Origin: DATFEN01 sp035691285
GTDB taxonomy: Bacteria > Acidobacteriota > Vicinamibacteria > Fen-336
DNA: 14,517 nt
Assembly: GCA_035691285.1 (NCBI GenBank)
Contig: DASSJI010000257.1
Span: forward strand, 1-14,517
Direction: 5' to 3'
Shown: one piece after another, positions 1-6,725 of the stretch
Layout of the letters: each line of letters begins with the position of its first letter
How positions within the stretch are numbered: position 1 is the first letter of the stretch
Notes under the pieces: generated by a model
The model's database searches: none
What the model was told of the DNA's origin: nothing
Seen by the model: the letters and a program-made list of their open reading frames with translations, nothing else
Made by a program: the position numbers and the translations under genes

Positions 1-144
1 GACGCGCTGGGTCGGGCTCTCGGGCGTGACCAGCTCCGGGTGCCGGGCCTCCAGCTCCCGCAGCTCGCGCTCCAGGCCGTCGTACTCCTCGTCGGAGATC
101 TCGGGGCGGTCGAGGACGTAGTAGAGCCGCTCGTGGCGGCGCGC
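1..144 (-). pseudogene. ligA: Inverted fragment of NAD+-dependent DNA ligase N-terminal (Ia) domain
   Basis: Read on the minus strand from 144 to 1, the sequence is open for 48 codons and gives the LigA Ia-domain signature: RRHERLYYV, PEISDEEYD, HPELVTPESPTQRV. By recall this aligns with about residues 15-62 of E. coli LigA, the region that binds the nicotinamide mononucleotide half of NAD+. The fragment runs off the left edge. Its other end abuts, head to head, the rest of the same gene on the plus strand. It belongs at the 5' end of the downstream ligase in the opposite orientation, so gene order here is broken. Either a roughly 0.6-kb internal segment of ligA has inverted, or the contig is a fold-back chimera. 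The identification as LigA Ia is firm; the cause is not. Confidence 0.85.
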
Positions 145-1491
145 GGGCTCGACCTGTACCTGTACCAGATCGCCCACGCCACGGGCCCTGGGCCCCGGGG
201 GCAATGGGAGGCCCTCGAGCGGCTGCGGAGCTATGGGCTCAGGACCAACCCGACGTCGCGGCTGTGCCGCGGCCTCGTCGAGGTGCTCGCGTACTGCGAC
301 GAGTGGCGCGAGAAGCGCGACTCCCTCGAGTACGACATCGACGGTGTGGTGGTCAAGGTGGACGACCTTGGCCTGCAGCAGGAGCTGGGCTTCACGGCCA
401 AGTTCCCGCGCTGGGCGATCGCGTACAAGTACCCGGCGCGGCAGGCCGCGACGGTCGTCCGCGCGATCGAGGTGCAGGTCGGGCGCACCGGAAAGCTCAC
501 GCCGGTGGCGCGCCTCGACCCGGTGTTCCTCGCGGGCTCGACGGTCGCCCGGGCGACCCTGCACAACGAGGAGGAGGTCGCGCGCAAGGACGTGCGCGTC
601 GGGGACACCGTGCTGATCCAGAAGGGCGGCGACGTGATCCCGAAGGTGGTCAAGGTCGTCGAGGAGAAGCGCCCCGAAGGCACGCAGCCCTGGGTGCCTC
701 CCGGCGCCTGCCCGGTGTGCGGTGTCCCTGCGATCAAGCCCGCGGGCGAGGTGGACCGGCGCTGCCCGAACGCCTCGTGCCCGGCCCAGATCGAGGAGCG
801 TCTCAAGCACTACGCGCGGCGGGAGGCGATGGACATCGAGGGGCTGGGCGACGTGCTCGTGCGGCAGCTCGTCGAGAAGAGGATGGTCCGGGACTTCGCG
901 GACCTCTACCGTCTGGACGTCGCGCAGCTCGCCTCTCTCGAGCGCATGGCCGAGAAGTCCGCCCAGAACCTCGTAGCCCAGATCGACAAGAGCAAGGGAC
1001 GCGAGCTGCGGCGCCTGCTGTTCGGGCTCGGCATCCGGTTCGTCGGCGAGCGCGCGGCACAGCTCCTGGCGCGGCACTTCCGCTCCTTGGACGCCATCGC
1101 GCGGGCCACCCTCGAGGAGATCGACGCGATCTACGAGATCGGGCCTGCGGTGGCCGCCTCGGTGCGCGACTGGTTCGCCCAGGACGCGAACCGGATGCTC
1201 GCAGAGCGGCTCGCGGCCGCGGGCGTTCGCGTGGAGGAAGGCGAGGCGGCCCCGCTCTCGCTGGAGTTCCAGGGGATGCAGTTCGTGTTGACGGGCGGCC
1301 TCGAGAGCATGACACGCGACGAGGCCAAGGCGGCGATCGAGGCGCGGGGCGGGCGCGTGACGTCCTCGGTGTCCAGGAAGACCTCGGTCGTGGTCTTCGG
1401 CGCCGACGCCGGCGCCAAGCTCGACAAGGCGAAGGAGCTGGGCGTCGAGACCTGGGACGAAGCGACGCTGCGCTCGAAGCTCGAGCTCTGA
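142..1491 (+). CDS. ligA: NAD+-dependent DNA ligase LigA, C-terminal part (5' portion missing or inverted)
   Basis: This is the 3' two-thirds of the replicative/repair ligase that seals nicks using NAD+. From the junction the order is: end of the adenylation domain (RGLDLYLYQI, then EYDIDGVVVKVDD and FPRWAIAYKYPA), OB fold (VGRTGKLTPVARLDP, THE-type ATLHNEEE, GDVIPKVV), a four-cysteine zinc finger (CPVC...CPNASCP), the helix-hairpin-helix region (GIRFVGERAAQLL, YEIGPAVAASV) and a C-terminal BRCT domain (FVLTGGLESMTRDEA). By recall it begins at about E. coli residue 218. The Ia domain and the KxDG adenylation lysine are not in frame, so this piece alone cannot be a working ligase. A GTG at 40 opens the same frame, but residues before codon 142-144 are antisense of the Ia domain and are not a real N-terminus. 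LigA is essential in most bacteria, so an intact copy probably exists or the junction is artefactual. Confidence 0.9.
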   Translation, partial: RGLDLYLYQIAHATGPGPRGQWEALERLRSYGLRTNPTSRLCRGLVEVLAYCDEWREKRDSLEYDIDGVVVKVDDLGLQQELGFTAKFPRWAIAYKYPARQAATVVRAIEVQVGRTGKLTPVARLDPVFLAGSTVARATLHNEEEVARKDVRVGDTVLIQKGGDVIPKVVKVVEEKRPEGTQPWVPPGACPVCGVPAIKPAGEVDRRCPNASCPAQIEERLKHYARREAMDIEGLGDVLVRQLVEKRMVRDFADLYRLDVAQLASLERMAEKSAQNLVAQIDKSKGRELRRLLFGLGIRFVGERAAQLLARHFRSLDAIARATLEEIDAIYEIGPAVAASVRDWFAQDANRMLAERLAAAGVRVEEGEAAPLSLEFQGMQFVLTGGLESMTRDEAKAAIEARGGRVTSSVSRKTSVVVFGADAGAKLDKAKELGVETWDEATLRSKLEL

Positions 1492-1513
1492 AGCGCCCCT
1501 GCGCCCGCGCCGG

Positions 1514-1519
1514 TATACT
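1514..1519 (+). promoter_or_regulatory. Candidate -10 box for htrA
   Basis: TATACT lies 10 bases before the htrA ATG in the short ligA-htrA gap. No convincing -35 box lies 17 bases upstream; CTGAAG at 1488-1493 is 20 bases away. If used, the transcript would have a leader of only a few bases, although GGAAG at 1521-1525 also looks like a ribosome binding site. Read-through from ligA is an alternative. Confidence 0.35.
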
Positions 1520-1529
1520 CGGAAGAGCC

Positions 1530-2936
1530 ATGTCGCGCGCCGCGGCCGGGATCGCCTTCGTCCTCGTCGCCGTCCTGGGCGTCCTGGTCGGGCTTCTGTC
1601 CGCGGGCGGCGGCGTCGTGAGCGGACCCGCTCCAGCGGCGGCTCCACCGCCCGCCCTGACGACGCCCTCGTTCGCGGACATCGTGCAGCGCGTCAACCCG
1701 GCCGTCGTCAACGTCTCGGTGGTGGACAAGGCGCGCCTCGACCCTGTCGCGGGAGACTCCGAGGGACAGGGCGTGGACGTGCCGCGGCGCGGCGAGGGCT
1801 CGGGCTTCCTCGTGGACCCGGAGGGCTTCATCCTGACGAACCACCACCTGGTGGGCGGCGCGCAGCGCATCCGCGTGCGCTTCGCCGACCGGAGCGAGCG
1901 GCCCGCGCGGCTCGTGGGAAGCGACCCCTCCACGGACGTCGCCCTCATCAAGATCGAGGGCGCCGGCCTGCCCACGGTGCCCCTCGGCCGCTCCGACCGC
2001 CTGCGCGTGGGGGACTGGGTGTGCGCGATCGGCAACCCGTATTCCTTCGACCACACGGTGACGGCCGGCGTCGTCTCCTCGCTGGGCCGAAAGATCTTCG
2101 ATGCGTCCTTCGACGCGTACATCCAGACCGACGCCGCGATCAACCCGGGCAACTCGGGCGGCCCCCTCATCAACGCCGCGGGGGAAGCGGTGGGCATCAG
2201 CACCGCCGTGAGCACCGAGGGGCAGGGGATCGGCTTCGCAGTGCCGATCGACCTGGCCCGCGACGTCATGGAGCAGCTCAGGACCCGCGGCCGAGTCGCG
2301 CGGGGCTACCTGGGCGTACAGCTCGAGGAGGTGGATCCCGACCTGCAGCGCCTCCTCGGCCTGCGCGAGCCGAAGGGCGCGATGGTCCTCGACGTCGTGC
2401 CGGGCCGGGCCGGCGAGCGGGCCGGGCTGCGCCGCTACGACGTCATCACCGCCCTCTCGGGACAGCCGATCGAGGACGGCGACGAGCTCGTGCGGGCGGT
2501 GGCCGGGAAGCAGCCGGGCAGCGTCGTGAACCTGAGCGTCGTGCGCGACGGCCGGGAGCTGAGCCTGCGGGCCGAGCTGCTGGACCGCGGCGCGGACGAG
2601 GGAGGGGAGCGCGCCGGCACCCAGGACGCGAGCGTCGAGGCGAGCGCCGGCGACGCGCTGGGGCTCGACGTGGCGGAGCTGAACGCCCGCCAGAAGCGGC
2701 GCATCAGCGCACTGGGCCGGACGGGCGTCCTCGTCCGGGACGTGCTCGGCGCGCAGCCCGGCCTCGAGGCGCTCTCCCACGGCGACGTGATCCTCGAGCT
2801 GAACCGCAGGGCCACGCCGGATGTCGGGAGCTATCGAGCCGCCGTCGCGGCCCTGAAGCCGGGCGAGCCGGCGTTCCTCGTGGTCCACCGGCGCGGCACG
2901 ACGTTCCTGGCGAAGCTGGTGGCGGAGGGGAGATGA
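1530..2936 (+). CDS. htrA: HtrA/DegP-family periplasmic serine protease with two PDZ domains
   Basis: 468-residue S1C protease that degrades or refolds misfolded envelope proteins. An N-terminal hydrophobic stretch (about residues 5-30) is a signal peptide or membrane anchor, followed by an Ala/Pro-rich linker to about 45. The trypsin-like domain carries the complete triad: His106 in TNHHLVGG, Asp136 in STDVALIKI and Ser209 in NPGNSGGPL. PDZ1 (about 258-350) starts with RGYLGVQLEEV. A shorter, more diverged PDZ2 (about 375-465) contains the GVLVRDV and LSHGDVILELN motifs. Length is normal for the family. The ATG at 1530 was chosen because it gives the signal sequence and has GGAAG 4 bases upstream; the frame is open further back only as an antisense-type shadow of ligA. 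The stop overlaps the next gene's start (ATGA at 2933-2936), implying translational coupling with the sigma-54 regulator. Confidence 0.95.
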   Translation: MSRAAAGIAFVLVAVLGVLVGLLSAGGGVVSGPAPAAAPPPALTTPSFADIVQRVNPAVVNVSVVDKARLDPVAGDSEGQGVDVPRRGEGSGFLVDPEGFILTNHHLVGGAQRIRVRFADRSERPARLVGSDPSTDVALIKIEGAGLPTVPLGRSDRLRVGDWVCAIGNPYSFDHTVTAGVVSSLGRKIFDASFDAYIQTDAAINPGNSGGPLINAAGEAVGISTAVSTEGQGIGFAVPIDLARDVMEQLRTRGRVARGYLGVQLEEVDPDLQRLLGLREPKGAMVLDVVPGRAGERAGLRRYDVITALSGQPIEDGDELVRAVAGKQPGSVVNLSVVRDGRELSLRAELLDRGADEGGERAGTQDASVEASAGDALGLDVAELNARQKRRISALGRTGVLVRDVLGAQPGLEALSHGDVILELNRRATPDVGSYRAAVAALKPGEPAFLVVHRRGTTFLAKLVAEGR

Positions 2937-4303
2937 GCCGCGCTCGGGTGCTGGTGGTGGACGACGAGGACGCCATCCGCTCCACGCTCAAGATGATCTT
3001 CGAGTACGAGGGCTACGAGTGCGTCCTGGCGGCGAACGGCCCGGCGGCCCTGAAGATCGCGAAGAGCGAGGCGCCGGACCTGATCTTCCTCGACATCAAG
3101 ATGCCGCAGATGGACGGGATGGAGGTGCTGAAGTCGCTGAAGGAGGTCGAGGGGAGCCCGCCGGTCGTGATCCTGTCGGGACACGGGACCGTCAAGACCG
3201 CCGTCGAGGCGACGAAGCTGGGCGCCTACGACTTCATCGAGAAGCCCCCCGAGCGGGAGCGCATCCTGCTCGTGGCGCGGAACGCGCTCTCCCAGAAGCG
3301 GCTGCGCGAGGAGAACCTGCGGCTCAAGCTGTCCTTCGACGACCGCCACCGCATGGTCGGAAGGAGCGCGGCCCTCGAGAAGGTGTGGGACTCGGTGCGC
3401 CGCGCGGCGCCGACGAACGCCACGGTGCTGATCACCGGCGAGAGCGGCGTGGGCAAGGAGCTGGTGGCCCGGGCCATCCATCGGAACAGCCTGCGCAAGG
3501 ACGAAGCCTTCATCCAGGTGAATTGCGCGGCCATCCCCGAGGACCTGATCGAGAGCGAGCTGTTCGGCCACGAGAAGGGCTCCTTCACCGGGGCCACCGA
3601 GAAGCAGATCGGCAAGTTCGAGCTGGCCCACGAAGGCACCATCTTCCTCGACGAGGTCGGCGACATGTCCCTCAAGACCCAGGCGAAGGTGCTGCGGGTG
3701 CTCCAGGAGGGAGAGGTCGAGCGGATCGGCTCCCAGAAGACGATCGAGGTGGACGTGCGCGTGATCGCCGCCACCAACCACGACCTCGAGGCGGCGATCG
3801 AGCGCGGCGACTTCCGGGAGGACCTGTTCTTCCGCCTCTCGGTGATCCCCGTGCGCATACCGCCGCTCCGTGAGCGCCCCGAGGACGTCGAGCCGCTGGT
3901 CGAGAACTTCGCCAGGCAGTTCGCCGCCGAGAACAACTTCCACGGCAAGGTCTTCACCCCGGGAGTGCTCGAGGCCCTCCGGCGCCACAGCTGGCGGGGC
4001 AACGTGCGCGAGCTGCGCAACACGGTGGAGCGGCTCATGATCATGGTCGACGGCTCCGAGGTGCGTCCCGAGCACATCGAGGGCGTGCTGCGCCGTCCGG
4101 GCGAGGCGTCGGCGCCTCCCAGCCCCGACGCGGCGGCCTCACTCAAGGACTTCAAGGAGTCGGCCGAGCGCGCCTTCCTGGTCGGGAAGCTGCGGGAGAA
4201 CCGCTGGAACATCTCGGCGACCGCCCAGTCGATCGGCACGCCGCGCTCGAACCTGTACAAGAAGCTCGAGCAGTACGGCATCTCGCAGGAGAAGGACGGC
4301 TGA
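2933..4303 (+). CDS. NtrC-family sigma-54-dependent response regulator
   Basis: 456-residue three-domain transcription activator. Receiver domain (1-120): Asp10/Asp11 acidic pair, phosphoacceptor Asp54 (FLDIKMP), Ser82 and Lys104. AAA+ sigma-54 interaction domain (about 142-380): Walker A GESGVGKE at 169-176, Walker B FLDEVGD at 238-244, arginine-finger region FREDLFFRL, and the sigma-54-contacting loop as GSFTGA (216-221) instead of the usual GAFTGA. Fis-type helix-turn-helix at about 425-448 (NISATAQSIG...RSNLYKKL). It should activate sigma-54 promoters after phosphorylation by a partner kinase, which is not in the window. It starts inside the htrA stop codon behind a strong GGAGGGGAG site, so it is co-translated with the protease and may report envelope or nitrogen state. 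Assignment to NtrC itself, AtoC or ZraR cannot be made from this sequence. Confidence 0.95.
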   Translation: MSRARVLVVDDEDAIRSTLKMIFEYEGYECVLAANGPAALKIAKSEAPDLIFLDIKMPQMDGMEVLKSLKEVEGSPPVVILSGHGTVKTAVEATKLGAYDFIEKPPERERILLVARNALSQKRLREENLRLKLSFDDRHRMVGRSAALEKVWDSVRRAAPTNATVLITGESGVGKELVARAIHRNSLRKDEAFIQVNCAAIPEDLIESELFGHEKGSFTGATEKQIGKFELAHEGTIFLDEVGDMSLKTQAKVLRVLQEGEVERIGSQKTIEVDVRVIAATNHDLEAAIERGDFREDLFFRLSVIPVRIPPLRERPEDVEPLVENFARQFAAENNFHGKVFTPGVLEALRRHSWRGNVRELRNTVERLMIMVDGSEVRPEHIEGVLRRPGEASAPPSPDAAASLKDFKESAERAFLVGKLRENRWNISATAQSIGTPRSNLYKKLEQYGISQEKDG

Positions 4304-4317
4304 GGAGCGGTTCACGG

Positions 4318-4527
4318 GACGACGGCGCGCCAGCCGCGCCGCCGGACGGACCTGCGGACTCGTGGCGTTCTACGGTCCGGATCAGGGAGTCCAACGGCAC
4401 CACCGTGGAGCCCGTGTTGACCAAGGGCACGATAGGTGAAGCGGGGCCCTGGACCCACGAGATCGAGAACATAGGACGGACTCCGCTCCACTCCCTGATC
4501 GTCGAGTTCAAGGCCGAGCGCCAGTAG
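4318..4527 (+). pseudogene. Remnant of a cupin-like protein, C-terminal end only
   Basis: No start codon and no complete gene, but from about 4378 to the TAG at 4525-4527 the plus strand reads RIRESNGTTVEP, then GPWTHEIENIGRTPLHSLIVEFK. This matches the end of small single-domain cupins, where a His/Glu strand is followed by 'xxEN-G-TPLxxLxVExK'. Upstream the frame stays open but is low-complexity (Ala/Pro/Asp) and does not resemble the metal-binding first cupin motif. It looks like the tail of a gene whose 5' end was deleted, perhaps when the neighbouring accessory genes arrived. The call rests on pattern memory of cupin C-termini; a short real peptide cannot be excluded. Bases 4528-4567 that follow hold nothing recognisable. 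Confidence 0.45.
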
Positions 4528-4567
4528 TGGCGCCGCCATGAGTGGGCGGACGTCTTGTGAATGATGC

Positions 4568-5108
4568 ATGGCGAGCGTGAGCGACATGGTGGAGGCTGCC
4601 CTGGTCTTGTTGGTCGCCCTGGCGGCGGGAGCGGCCGGCGAGGACGAAGAGAAGGCCGGCGTCAAACTCAGGGTCCGCGGTCACGAGGTCCCTCTCTCGG
4701 AGAACGAGCGTGGCGACCTTGCCGGTCGTGTCGAGGCACTCATCGTCGACTGCGGTATCAACTCTGTGTCGGAACCCAGGATCTTCGCGGGAAGGGTGTT
4801 GGGTCAGGAGTGGGAGAAGGTGCTCGCTGGCTCACACATCTACGTTCGCTTCTCGCCGCCACTGCTGGCTCGGCGCGGCGATCTGCGGATTTCTGAAGTG
4901 GCCGTGGGGCTCGATGATTCCACGTTCCACGTTCATCGGCCCGGAACTGTCGAAGCACAACGGCGCAGTGGTAGGCCACGTGAAATGTGAGGGACTTCGT
5001 GCGCTAGCGGTCATGTGCGCGCCGCCTGTCCGACCTCACCTCTTGGCTAGCCAAGCACGGAGTTGCAGCGTCTATGACCGGATCCGCGAAGCTCAAGAGA
5101 CGCCGTAA
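4568..5108 (+). pseudogene. Small secreted protein of unknown function, frameshifted by a 7-bp duplication
   Basis: The first frame starts with ATG at 4568 (or ATG at 4586, giving a cleaner signal peptide MVEAALVLLVALAAGAAG) and runs through a globular part (VKLRVRGHEVPL, SHIYVRFSPPLL, RISEVAVGLDDSTF) to a stop at 4990. Its last about 20 residues look like nonsense. The other frame continues convincingly as FIGPELSKHNGAVVGHVKCEG and MCAPPV, ending at TAA 5106-5108. The shift lies exactly at a tandem CCACGTT CCACGTT (4920-4933). Removing one copy gives a seamless DDSTFIGPELSK and a protein of about 171-177 residues with Cys in the DCGIN, KCEG and MCAPP motifs. Function is unknown. The product should be exported. 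G+C is visibly lower than in the flanking core genes. It is either a broken gene or a slippage-controlled one. Confidence 0.7.
4918..4934 (+). repeat. 7-bp tandem duplication causing a frameshift
   Basis: A period-7 tract: CCACGTT at 4920-4926 repeated exactly at 4927-4933, with two further matching bases at 4918-4919 and one at 4934. Its length is not a multiple of three, so the second copy shifts the reading frame of the secreted-protein gene. With one copy the frame is continuous. Such short direct repeats arise or collapse by polymerase slippage. Confidence 0.85.
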
Positions 5109-5133
5109 GCTGGCGCCGCAGAACAACACGACG

Positions 5134-5595
5134 ATGACAGAGTTGACCGGCTTCCTGACCGCTCGCGGCTATCTGCAGGTTCCGCTCACCCGCAGCGGAG
5201 TGGGGCACTTCCACACGTCTGGCACACTGAACGGCCGCTCGGTGGAGGTGCTGGTGGACACAGGGGCCGCGTGCACGGTCGTCGCGATGTCGGTTGTAGA
5301 CGCACTCGGCCTGCGGTCGGAATGGATAGACCGAGGGGCGGGCGGCGCAGGCGGCCCCCTCGATCAGTTCCGGGTCTACGGGGCGGACTTTCGACTCGGC
5401 TCGCTCAGGCCTCGACTGGCCGGGCCGGTCGGGATAGATTTCGAGCAAGTGAACGCCCCTCTCCGGGCGCAGGGGTCCGCCGAGGTCGACGTGATCCTTG
5501 GGATGGATGTGTTCGACGCCCACGCGGCCGTCATCGACTACTCCAGCCAGTCGCTGTTCCTGAAGGCCGACGCAACCGAGCCAGACGCCACCTAG
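5134..5595 (+). CDS. Retropepsin-like aspartic protease (clan AA, single domain)
   Basis: 153 residues from the ATG at 5134. The active-site motif VLVDTGAACTVV (Asp42-Thr43-Gly44) follows a beta-strand pair, and the family's second signature DVILGMDVF...AVIDYSSQSLFL sits at 119-143. This is the layout of bacterial single-domain retropepsin-like proteases, which work as homodimers with one Asp per subunit. The hydrophobic strands before and after DTGA fit. There is no signal peptide, so it is probably cytoplasmic. An ATG at 5074 would add 20 basic residues (KLKRRRKL) but overlaps the end of the preceding damaged gene; 5134 was preferred although neither start has a strong ribosome binding site. 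Substrate is unknown. Base composition resembles the neighbouring accessory genes, which fits acquisition by transfer. Confidence 0.8.
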   Translation: MTELTGFLTARGYLQVPLTRSGVGHFHTSGTLNGRSVEVLVDTGAACTVVAMSVVDALGLRSEWIDRGAGGAGGPLDQFRVYGADFRLGSLRPRLAGPVGIDFEQVNAPLRAQGSAEVDVILGMDVFDAHAAVIDYSSQSLFLKADATEPDAT

Positions 5596-5611
5596 CAATC
5601 GTATCTGGACC

Positions 5612-6172
5612 GTGGCGGGAAACCTGATCACGCTCGACGTGCGAACCCCTTCAGAGTGGAGGCATAGGCTCGCGGAGCACCACGCGTCAAGCCCCGGCAT
5701 CTGGCTCGTCCGCCACAAGCGGCACACCGGCGTCGAGTCGATGCCCCATGAAGACCTGGTACGTGAAGCGCTCTGCTTCGGGTGGATCGACAGCCTCGTC
5801 AAACGCCTGGACCAGGATCGCTACGCCATCAAGGTCACGCCGCGCAAGGGTGCGAGCAAGTGGTCGGACCTCAACCGGAGACGCTGGAAGCAACTCAAAG
5901 GCGCTGGCCGGCTCGCGCCTGCCGGTCTCGCGGCGGCTCCCACGGCGAACACCTACCGGGCACATCCCGCGATCCCGGAGCTGCCGGCCTACATCGCCAG
6001 GGCATTCAGGAGGAGTGCCAGAGCCTGGCTTCACTTTCGGGAGCTCGCCCGCACGCATCGGCGCGACTTCGTCGTGTGGATTCACACGGCCAAGCGGCCC
6101 GAGACGAGAGCAAGACGCATTCGCGAATCGATCGAGCGGCTCTCGTCCGGGAAGAAGCTGGGCTTGAAATGA
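5612..6172 (+). CDS. YdeI/OmpD-associated (OmdA) family protein
   Basis: 186 residues with a GTG start 16 bases after the aspartic protease stop. The hallmark block VREALCFGWIDSLVKRLD (50-67) followed by YAIKVTPRKGASKWSDLNRRR is the YdeI/OmdA signature. The C-terminal helical part ends with WIHTAKRPETRARRI and a basic tail, which matches the family's end (PF13376-type). Some members are linked to bacteriocin or peptide protection and OmpD association, but the biochemical role is not settled and none is claimed here. The protein lacks a signal peptide. In many genomes the OmdA domain is fused to, or lies beside, a DUF1801 domain; here a DUF1801 gene lies convergently 25 bases away. The start has no obvious Shine-Dalgarno, but no nearer start keeps the conserved N-terminal region. 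Confidence 0.85.
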   Translation: MAGNLITLDVRTPSEWRHRLAEHHASSPGIWLVRHKRHTGVESMPHEDLVREALCFGWIDSLVKRLDQDRYAIKVTPRKGASKWSDLNRRRWKQLKGAGRLAPAGLAAAPTANTYRAHPAIPELPAYIARAFRRSARAWLHFRELARTHRRDFVVWIHTAKRPETRARRIRESIERLSSGKKLGLK

Positions 6173-6175
6173 GGG

Positions 6176-6189
6176 CCTCCTTCTGGAGG
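6176..6189. terminator. Weak hairpin between convergent genes
   Basis: CCTCC (6176-6180) and GGAGG (6185-6189) form a 5-bp stem with a TTCT loop in the 25 bases between the converging stops. There is no T-run on either strand, so it is at best a weak bidirectional terminator. Confidence 0.25.
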
Positions 6190-6197
6190 ATCGAAAC

Positions 6198-6725
6198 TCA
6201 GGCCTTGCCCCAGCCGGGCAGCCGGCCGGCTTGCTTCACCCAAGCGGCGAGCTGCGCCTGGTCGAGCGGATCGTCCTCGTGGATGTCGAGGTAGCGCACT
6301 TCCTCGTGCTTGGAAGCGCCGGGAGGGAGAGGACGCAGTGACGTGCCGCGGAAGAATGCCACCTTGATGTAGTTCGTGAAGCAATGGATGGCGAGGAACC
6401 AGCCCCGGCCCTTCATGCCATAGAAGGGCGAGTTCCACCTGACGGCCTTGCGCACGTCGGGGACGGTGCGCACGATGAGGGCGTCGAGGCGGCGCCCGAC
6501 GTCGCGCTTCCAGCCCGGCATGGCCGCAATGTAGGCCTGCACCGGGGCGTCGCCGTCGGCCTTCGCGATCTGAGGGTTGCCCCCCGTCAGGAGTGCCCTT
6601 CTTCCGACCTTGCGCGACGGCGCCTTCGGGGCCGACTTGCGGGGCCTGGCCGACCTCGCAGCGAGCCGACGGGCACCGCCGCGGCTCGGGACCGTCGTCG
6701 ACGTGTGGGACGCCTTCTTGGCCAT
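6198..6725 (-). CDS. DUF1801 domain-containing protein (YdhG-like)
   Basis: 175 residues on the minus strand. The first about 55 residues are a Lys/Arg/Ser/Ala-rich, probably disordered, basic tail (KKASHTSTTVPSRGG...RKVGRR). The DUF1801 fold follows: YIAAMPGWKRDVGRRLDALI, VPDVRKAVRWNSPFYG, WFLAIHCFTNYIKVAFFRG and a closing DEVRYLDI-like HEEVRYLDIHEDD. This is the complete conserved core (about 58-171). Members resemble the YdhG/frataxin-like 'iron chaperone' proteins by fold, but function is not established. The ATG at 6725 is supported by GGAG 8 bases upstream. It is divergent from the MDR gene and convergent with the YdeI/OmdA gene. The basic N-terminus, reminiscent of DNA- or RNA-binding tails, is longer than is typical of the family. 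Confidence 0.85.
   Translation of the reverse strand: MAKKASHTSTTVPSRGGARRLAARSARPRKSAPKAPSRKVGRRALLTGGNPQIAKADGDAPVQAYIAAMPGWKRDVGRRLDALIVRTVPDVRKAVRWNSPFYGMKGRGWFLAIHCFTNYIKVAFFRGTSLRPLPPGASKHEEVRYLDIHEDDPLDQAQLAAWVKQAGRLPGWGKA

Noticed and set aside
40..141. In-frame GTG start giving ligA an extra N-terminus
   Set aside because: The residues read from this stretch are the antisense of the LigA Ia domain and have no ligase similarity; the continuity of the frame is a by-product of the G+C-rich junction.
204..1529. Long open extension upstream of htrA in its frame
   Set aside because: It is an Arg/Gly/Ala-rich shadow of ligA; the signal peptide and ribosome binding site fix the htrA start at 1530.
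1131..2888. Long minus-strand frames opposite htrA and the sigma-54 regulator
   Set aside because: His/Asp/Val/Leu-rich antisense shadows of clear plus-strand genes.
4312..4665. Minus-strand frame of about 117 codons across the cupin remnant
   Set aside because: No family resemblance, no ribosome binding site, and it is antisense to the cupin tail and the signal peptide of the next gene.
4528..6197. Integron gene-cassette array
   Set aside because: Small unrelated genes in a row suggested cassettes, but gaps of 16-40 bases leave no room for attC sites and no GTTRRRY/RYYYAAC pairs or integrase were seen.
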